From Halieaceae bacterium (GTDB taxonomy: Bacteria > Pseudomonadota > Gammaproteobacteria > Pseudomonadales > Halieaceae), in contig QXYP01000024.1 in assembly GCA_009886815.1 (NCBI GenBank), positions 1 to 11,997 on the forward strand: a DNA stretch of 11,997 bases, written 5' to 3'. Made by a program: the position numbers and the translations under genes. Below are positions 6,848 to 11,997 of this stretch, piece after piece. Within the stretch, counting starts at the first letter, position 1, and each line of letters starts with the position of its first letter. Below the pieces are notes generated by a model. That model saw only the letters and a list, made by a program, of their open reading frames with translations, searched no databases and was not told the origin of the DNA.

Positions 6848-7472
6848 CGCAGTAGCGCTTCGCTTAGAGCATGAATTAGGACAGCTTGACTTTACCTTAA
6901 CCAACGCACAACAAGCTGACCTTGTGGCTTATATTGAGCTGATCAGTCATTGGAATCGCGCCTATAATTTAACCGCTGTGCGGGATCCTCTAGCAATGGT
7001 GACCCGCCACGTCGTAGATAGTTTGGCTATTGCGACTTTGCTGCCCCCGGTCACGGTCTTAGATGTGGGTACTGGTCCGGGCTTACCCGGTATACCTTTG
7101 GCGGTTGCCCTACCTGAGCAAAAATTTCATTTATTAGATAGCAACGGCAAAAAAACCCGCTTCTTGTTCCAGGTCAAAAACCAGCTAAGCCTCTCTAATA
7201 TTGAAATCAAAGAAACACGTGTTGAAAGTTTTGACGTTGAACAGGGTTATGATTGCATTGTCAGCCGGGCGTTTGCGAGCCTGCGTTCAATGGTGAAGTC
7301 CTGTCATCACCTGCTATCAGAGCGGGGACGCCTTTTCGCGATGAAGTCAGCGGGCGTGCATGCAGAACTTAGCGAGGTTGCTGATTTAGCAGACCTCGTT
7401 GCTTTACGAGAAATCAAAGTTCCTGGCCTCCAAGAGACAAGGTATCTTGTTGAACTCGCCGTTCGTCACTGA
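6840..7472 (+). CDS. rsmG: 16S rRNA (guanine(527)-N(7))-methyltransferase RsmG
   Basis: RsmG (GidB) methylates N7 of G527 in 16S rRNA using S-adenosylmethionine. The 210-residue product has the family sequence [13 protein letters not shown] (38-50), the SAM-binding motif [15 protein letters not shown] (74-88), SNGKKTRFL (101-109) and VSRAFASL (141-148), followed by GRLFAMKS (163-170). Size and motifs are normal. The ATG at 6840 overlaps the end of mnmG by 8 bases, so translation is probably coupled and the pair shares a message. parA follows after 25 bases, the usual mnmG-rsmG-parA-parB order. Loss of this enzyme in other bacteria gives low-level streptomycin resistance; that is family knowledge, not visible here. 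Confidence 0.97.
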   Translation: MGDAVALRLEHELGQLDFTLTNAQQADLVAYIELISHWNRAYNLTAVRDPLAMVTRHVVDSLAIATLLPPVTVLDVGTGPGLPGIPLAVALPEQKFHLLDSNGKKTRFLFQVKNQLSLSNIEIKETRVESFDVEQGYDCIVSRAFASLRSMVKSCHHLLSERGRLFAMKSAGVHAELSEVADLADLVALREIKVPGLQETRYLVELAVRH

Positions 7473-7497
7473 ACGGGCCGAATCATAGGGTGTTGAT

Positions 7498-8268
7498 ATG
7501 AAAATTGTAGCGGTAGCCAACCAAAAAGGCGGCGTCGGCAAAACCACTACCAGCGTTAATCTAGCGGCGAGTCTGGCCGCTATGGGTAGGCGCGTGCTAC
7601 TGATTGATCTCGATCCACAAGGCAATGCCACCATGTCATCGGGTGTCGACAAACATGAAGTTGAGGCGACGGCCTACGATTTACTGGTAGACCAGCGGCC
7701 TTTAAAAGACGTGATTGTGCCTGCGGCGAGTAATGGGTTTTGGCTGGTGCCAGCAAACAGAAACCTGACCGCCGCGGAAATCGAACTGCTGAACGTACAA
7801 AAAAGAGAGCGGCGCTTAGCCGATGCGCTTGCCTCTGCCGACGGGTTTGACTGGGTTCTTATCGACTGCCCACCATCATTGAGCATGTTAACGGTAAATG
7901 CTTTTGTTGCCGCTAAGTCAGTGATTATCACTATGCAGTGCGAATATTTTGCCCTTGAGGGCCTATCCGCGTTGCTCAAGACAATCCGTCGGATCGCTGA
8001 TACGGTAAACCCAACGCTTGAAATAGAGGGGATTTTACGCACTATGTATGACCCCAGAAATTCACTGACCGGCGAGGTGTCGTCCCAGCTGCACAAACAT
8101 TTTGGTGACTTGGTTTATCGTACGGTTATTCCACGAAATGTCCGCCTTGCCGAGGCACCGAGTCATGGCTTGCCAGCGTTGCAGTACGATCGCTACTCCT
8201 CGGGTGCCCGTGCTTACGCTGCACTGGCAGGAGAGTTTGTAAAAAAACAAAAGCAAACAACAGGCTGA
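7498..8268 (+). CDS. parA: Chromosome partitioning ATPase ParA (Soj family)
   Basis: This is a chromosomal ParA, a deviant-Walker ATPase that binds DNA non-specifically in its ATP form and moves ParB-parS complexes to segregate the origin. The 256-residue product starts directly with the ATPase fold. It has the deviant Walker A KGGVGKTT (10-17), LLIDLDPQGNAT (34-45) and Walker B LIDCPPSL (121-128). There is no N-terminal helix-turn-helix extension, so it is the short type (Ib/Soj-like), usual for chromosomes rather than P1-type plasmids. AGGG at 7487-7490 lies seven bases before the ATG. parB follows after 45 bases. Placement between rsmG and parB next to the origin is standard. Confidence 0.97.
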   Translation: MKIVAVANQKGGVGKTTTSVNLAASLAAMGRRVLLIDLDPQGNATMSSGVDKHEVEATAYDLLVDQRPLKDVIVPAASNGFWLVPANRNLTAAEIELLNVQKRERRLADALASADGFDWVLIDCPPSLSMLTVNAFVAAKSVIITMQCEYFALEGLSALLKTIRRIADTVNPTLEIEGILRTMYDPRNSLTGEVSSQLHKHFGDLVYRTVIPRNVRLAEAPSHGLPALQYDRYSSGARAYAALAGEFVKKQKQTTG

Positions 8269-8301
8269 CTGTCAGAGCTAATGATGCAAAGCAACGCGCA
8301 C

Positions 8302-8316
8302 AGGGAGTAATCATTG
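8302..8316 (+). promoter_or_regulatory. Ribosome binding site fixing the TTG start of parB
   Basis: AGGGAG (8302-8307) lies six bases before TTG at 8314. This near-ideal spacing supports the rare TTG codon as the real start. The next residues, SSRTKRGKLGKDLDVLLG, match a normal ParB N-terminus. Confidence 0.7.
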
Positions 8317-9231
8317 AGTAGCAGAACCAAACGCGGAAAACTGGGGAAGGATCTCGATGTGCTATTGGGTGTTGCAGACACGCCTAGAGCACACCAAAAC
8401 ACCTCAGATGAACCCAGCGCTGGCCAGGAGGGGGTAACAGTAGGTGTAGAAACTGCGGGGCTGCAGTTCTTGCCCTTGGAAATGCTTCGACCGGGTAAAT
8501 ACCAACCTAGGCAGGACTTTGATGAAGCCCTGCTGCAAGAGTTAGCCGATAGCATCCAGTCACAGGGGGTGCTTCAGCCTATTGTGGTTCGCGCGATATC
8601 TGGTGGTCATTGGGAGATTATTGCCGGTGAGCGCCGATGGCGAGCAAGTCAGCTGGCGGGCATCGAGAAAATACCCGCCCTGATTAGAGATGTGAGTGAC
8701 GAAGCCACAATAGCGATGGCTCTGATTGAAAATATCCAGCGCGAGAACTTAAACGCGATCGAAGAGGCGGAGGCGCTGCGCCGGTTGCAAACAGAGTTTG
8801 CTCTAAGCCAACAGCAAGTTGCTGAACGTGTTGGTAAGTCTAGGCCTGTCATTGCCAACCTGATGAGGTTGCTGGTGCTCGAACCCGTCGTAAAGGCCAT
8901 GTTGGAAGCGGGTGACCTCAACACTGGGCATGGCAAGGTCTTGTTAGGCTTGGAGGGCAGCGCCCAGATAAAAGCCGCTAAAAAGGTGGCAAGGGGTCAG
9001 CTGTCTGTTCGTCAAACTGAAAGCTTGGTTAAGTCTGTTTTGGGGCTAACCTCGAAGCCAACTAAGCCAGACACCGCAACAAACCCCGATGTCCTACGAC
9101 TGGAGCGAGAGCTGTCTGGCCGGTTGGGGTCTTCAGTAACGATTACTCAGGGCAAAGGGCAGCAGGGTAAGCTGGTTATTACTTATTCCTCGCTTGATGA
9201 GTTAGATGGCATTCTCAGCCGGATTCATTAG
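8314..9231 (+). CDS. parB: Chromosome partitioning protein ParB (Spo0J family)
   Basis: ParB is a CTP-dependent clamp that loads at parS sites, spreads along DNA and stimulates ParA. The 305-residue product begins with a basic patch including GKDLDVLLG (11-19), thought to contact ParA. It then has a variable linker (22-50) and the ParB/Srx nucleotide-binding domain, with the CTP-binding box GERRWRAS (105-112) and ENIQRENLN (139-147). A helix-turn-helix near 164-187 (LSQQQVAERVGKSRPVIANL) binds parS. The C-terminal dimerisation segment is about 258-305. All landmarks are intact. It starts with TTG behind a strong ribosome binding site. I found no exact parS in the window; the sites are probably elsewhere near the origin. 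Confidence 0.97.
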   Translation: MSSRTKRGKLGKDLDVLLGVADTPRAHQNTSDEPSAGQEGVTVGVETAGLQFLPLEMLRPGKYQPRQDFDEALLQELADSIQSQGVLQPIVVRAISGGHWEIIAGERRWRASQLAGIEKIPALIRDVSDEATIAMALIENIQRENLNAIEEAEALRRLQTEFALSQQQVAERVGKSRPVIANLMRLLVLEPVVKAMLEAGDLNTGHGKVLLGLEGSAQIKAAKKVARGQLSVRQTESLVKSVLGLTSKPTKPDTATNPDVLRLERELSGRLGSSVTITQGKGQQGKLVITYSSLDELDGILSRIH

Positions 9232-9242
9232 TAAACAAGAAG

Positions 9243-9271
9243 TTGAAGGCCATAGGCCTTTCGACTAGACT
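9243..9271 (+). promoter_or_regulatory. Possible atp operon promoter with a palindrome in its spacer
   Basis: TTGAAG (9243-9248) and TAGACT (9266-9271), each four of six consensus bases, are 17 bases apart in the 72-base gap after parB. The perfect palindrome AAGGCC-ATA-GGCCTT (9246-9260) fills part of the -35 and spacer. It could be an operator, or an RNA hairpin in read-through transcripts from parB. It lacks a T-run, so it is not a convincing terminator. Confidence 0.35.
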
Positions 9272-9303
9272 TGCGCCCGCGCTGCCTTGGGGACGGTTGA
9301 GCC

Positions 9304-9687
9304 TTGGACAAAGTTAGGCCTCAGGATCCAACGGCGACAGTTCGCCAACAGCTGATATTGGCTTTGGTCTACAGCGCGTTGTGCCTGGCGGTTTGTACAA
9401 CAGCGTTTGGTTTGATTGATGGCTGGGAGGCGGCGACAGCGGCTTTCATGGGCGGCATGATAATCCTGGTTCCTAGCGGTTGGTTGGCACATAAAGTGGC
9501 GTCTGCACGGGGACCTCATTACGCCATGGCATCGGCAATGGTTAAATTTGCATTGTGTGGTTTGGGTTTTGCGCTGTTATTTGTGCTGAAACCAGAAATT
9601 CACGCTTTTGCCGTATTTGCTGGAGCGGCGACAGTATTATTGGCGTTACCGATCACCACTGGGGTGGTGCAGCACAAAAGCGAGTGA
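9304..9687 (+). CDS. atpI: ATP synthase protein I (AtpI)
   Basis: AtpI is a small inner-membrane protein that opens many bacterial atp operons. It is thought to help assemble the c ring, and is not part of the finished enzyme. The 127-residue product has four hydrophobic segments near residues 16-36, 44-65, 74-95 and 100-120, with a short polar N-terminus, matching the family. The family is weakly conserved, so the call rests on membrane layout, length and position immediately before atpB. The start is TTG at 9304. An in-frame stop at 9298-9300 rules out a longer form, and GGGG about ten bases upstream is a possible binding site. A 32-base gap precedes atpB. Confidence 0.87.
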   Translation: MDKVRPQDPTATVRQQLILALVYSALCLAVCTTAFGLIDGWEAATAAFMGGMIILVPSGWLAHKVASARGPHYAMASAMVKFALCGLGFALLFVLKPEIHAFAVFAGAATVLLALPITTGVVQHKSE

Positions 9688-9695
9688 AACCCTAA

Positions 9696-10604
<909 letters not shown>

Positions 10605-10608
10605 TAAC

Positions 10609-10878
<270 letters not shown>

Positions 10879-10897
10879 GAGTCGTCCCATGCGTTTG

Positions 10898-10916
10898 CCG
10901 GTATCTAAGGTACCGG
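10898..10916 (+). other. Intercistronic hairpin between atpE and atpF
   Basis: CCGGTATC (10898-10905) pairs with GGTACCGG (10909-10916) around a TAA loop, eight pairs with one T-G wobble. No T-run follows. It could shield the 3' end of an atpE-containing fragment and help give excess c subunit. Confidence 0.5.
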
Positions 10917-10943
10917 TTCCCCCGGTGACAACAGGAGCACATC

Positions 10944-11414
10944 GTGAACATTAACTTAACGCTTTTTGGCCAATTGATAGCTTTTGTGGCTTTTGTGGCG
11001 TTCTGCATGCGTTTTGTCTGGCCGCCCATAGTGTCTGCTATGGCAGAGCGTCAACAAAAGATCTCTGACGGCCTCGCCGCTGCAGATCGCGCCAGTCATG
11101 ATCTTGAGTTGGCGCAGAAGCGCGCTACCGAAGAAATGGCCGATGCCAAACGCGAGGCGGCGGGCATTATTGATGCCGCTAACAAGCGCGCAGCGACTTT
11201 AATTGATGAAGCTAAAGTTGCCGCGGTAGCAGAAGCTGATCGTGTCAAGGCCGCTGCTGCTGCGGAAGTAGAGCAGGAGCGTGCCCGAGCTCAGGAACAA
11301 TTAATGAGCCAAGTAAGCAGCCTCGCTTTGGCGGGTGCTGAAAAAGTTTTGGGCAGTGAAATTGATGCAGCGAAACACGCGGAGCTCTTGAAGAGCTTAA
11401 CGGCGGATCGCTAG
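10944..11414 (+). CDS. atpF: F0F1 ATP synthase subunit b
   Basis: Subunit b is the dimeric peripheral stalk that joins F0 to F1. The 156-residue product (same as E. coli) has a single N-terminal membrane segment (about 5-27) ending in the conserved RFVWPPI, then a long charged alanine-rich helix (about 30-140) suited to a right-handed coiled coil. The sequence [20 protein letters not shown] closely follows the E. coli N-terminus. The start is GTG at 10944 with AGGAG (10933-10937) six bases upstream, so this uncommon start is well supported. Only one b-type gene is seen, as expected for a b2 stalk. atpH follows after two bases. Confidence 0.98.
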   Translation: MNINLTLFGQLIAFVAFVAFCMRFVWPPIVSAMAERQQKISDGLAAADRASHDLELAQKRATEEMADAKREAAGIIDAANKRAATLIDEAKVAAVAEADRVKAAAAAEVEQERARAQEQLMSQVSSLALAGAEKVLGSEIDAAKHAELLKSLTADR

Positions 11415-11416
11415 TC

Positions 11417-11953
11417 ATGATTGAACCCAGAACATTGGCGCGACCCTACGCGCGTGCCGCCTTTGAGTTTAGCCGCAATGCGGGAACACTCGATGCCTGG
11501 GCGGAAGCCATAAATGTTGCCGCTGCGGTCAGCTCGGAACCTGCAATGCGCGCTATTTTAGGGGATCCAGCAAAAACAGCGGACCAGCGTGTTGACGCGT
11601 TGGCCACCGTGTTGGGCGATGCATTGAGTAAAGAAGTGCGTGGTTTCTTGGGAATCATGGCGACCAATGGCCGCCTGGAATTGATCGATGAAACCGCGTC
11701 CTTATTTGCAGAGTTAAAAGCGGCGCAAGAAGCGTCGGTTGATGTGTTGGTCACTTCCGCTTTTGCGGTTAGCGATGAAGCACTTAACGAGATTTCTGAA
11801 GCCATGACGCGACATTTTGAGCGGACGGTTTCTATAACTTCAGAGACAGACTCGGCCTTGTTGGGCGGAGCTGTCATTCGGGCCGGTGATGTAGTTATCG
11901 ATGGCTCGGTTCGCGGCCGGCTTAATAAACTCGCCGGCACGTTGACACCCTGA
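11417..11953 (+). CDS. atpH: F0F1 ATP synthase subunit delta
   Basis: Subunit delta caps the alpha3-beta3 head and ties it to the b stalk. The 178-residue product (E. coli 177) has the conserved N-terminal helical domain beginning with LARPYARAAFEFSR (7-20) and the C-terminal OSCP/delta signature SALLGGAVIRAGDVVIDGSV (146-165), followed by RGRLNKL. The ATG at 11417 lies two bases after the atpF stop with no strong ribosome binding site, so translation is probably coupled. atpA begins 14 bases after its stop. A long open frame lies antisense to this gene, but it has no supporting evidence. Confidence 0.98.
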   Translation: MIEPRTLARPYARAAFEFSRNAGTLDAWAEAINVAAAVSSEPAMRAILGDPAKTADQRVDALATVLGDALSKEVRGFLGIMATNGRLELIDETASLFAELKAAQEASVDVLVTSAFAVSDEALNEISEAMTRHFERTVSITSETDSALLGGAVIRAGDVVIDGSVRGRLNKLAGTLTP

Positions 11954-11967
11954 CAGAGGAATAGGTC

Positions 11968-11997
11968 ATGCAACAACTTAACCCTTCGGAAATTAGC
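11968..11997 (+). CDS. atpA: F0F1 ATP synthase subunit alpha, 5' end only (cut by window edge)
   Basis: Only ten codons lie in the window. They read MQQLNPSEIS, which is the normal N-terminus of gammaproteobacterial subunit alpha. AGAGGA (11955-11960) lies seven bases before the ATG, a good ribosome binding site. Position directly after atpH agrees. The gene runs off the right edge, and the rest of the operon (gamma, beta, epsilon) would be expected beyond. Confidence 0.93.
   Translation, partial: MQQLNPSEIS

Noticed and set aside
7214..7223. AACACGTGTT palindrome in rsmG as a parS site
   Set aside because: It shares the CACGTG core, but the flanks do not match TGTTNCACGTGAAACA. It is probably incidental coding sequence.
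11446..11976. Long antisense open frame opposite atpH, and a similar one opposite the start of yidC (1338-1760)
   Set aside because: Both lie opposite clearly conserved genes, show Ser/Ala-rich shadow composition, and have no motif or binding site.

Overview
The window reads as the replication-origin neighbourhood of a gammaproteobacterial chromosome of moderate GC content. Gene order is rpmH-rnpA-yidD-yidC-mnmE, a non-coding gap of about 535 bases, then mnmG-rsmG-parA-parB-atpI-atpB-atpE-atpF-atpH and the first ten codons of atpA. Every gene lies on the + strand. This is the order known around the origin in Vibrio and, with relatives, in Pseudomonas. A marine gammaproteobacterium is a reasonable guess, but the sequence does not fix the genus.

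Positions 1-402 carry no convincing gene. They hold a perfect DnaA box, a one-mismatch box, an AT-rich stretch, a strong hairpin with a T-run, and a good sigma70-type promoter for rpmH. A divergent dnaA to the left of the window is the usual neighbour, but it is not visible. Positions 460-4398 hold the ribosomal protein L34 / RNase P protein / YidD / YidC / MnmE group, which links ribosome and tRNA production to membrane protein insertion.

The gap at 4399-4933 is the best candidate for oriC. It has four good DnaA-box matches, then an 86-base stretch of about 73% AT on the mnmG side, then an mnmG promoter. This is the E. coli/Vibrio layout, with boxes distal and the unwinding element next to gidA/mnmG, but mioC is absent. 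Hand counts of G and C agree: sampled + strand rows in rnpA and yidC have more C than G, and sampled rows in mnmG and atpB have more G than C. The leading strand therefore appears to switch near this gap. If so, rpmH to mnmE are transcribed toward the origin, and mnmG to atp away from it. The gap contains no GATC, unlike the E. coli origin.

To the right, mnmG overlaps rsmG by 8 bases, parA and parB follow for chromosome segregation, and the ATP synthase operon begins with atpI. MnmE and MnmG, partners in tRNA wobble-uridine modification, sit on opposite sides of the putative origin. No mobile element, CRISPR array, tRNA, rRNA or foreign-looking cargo was seen. The content is conserved core genes; the interest lies in the origin architecture and the non-coding structures.
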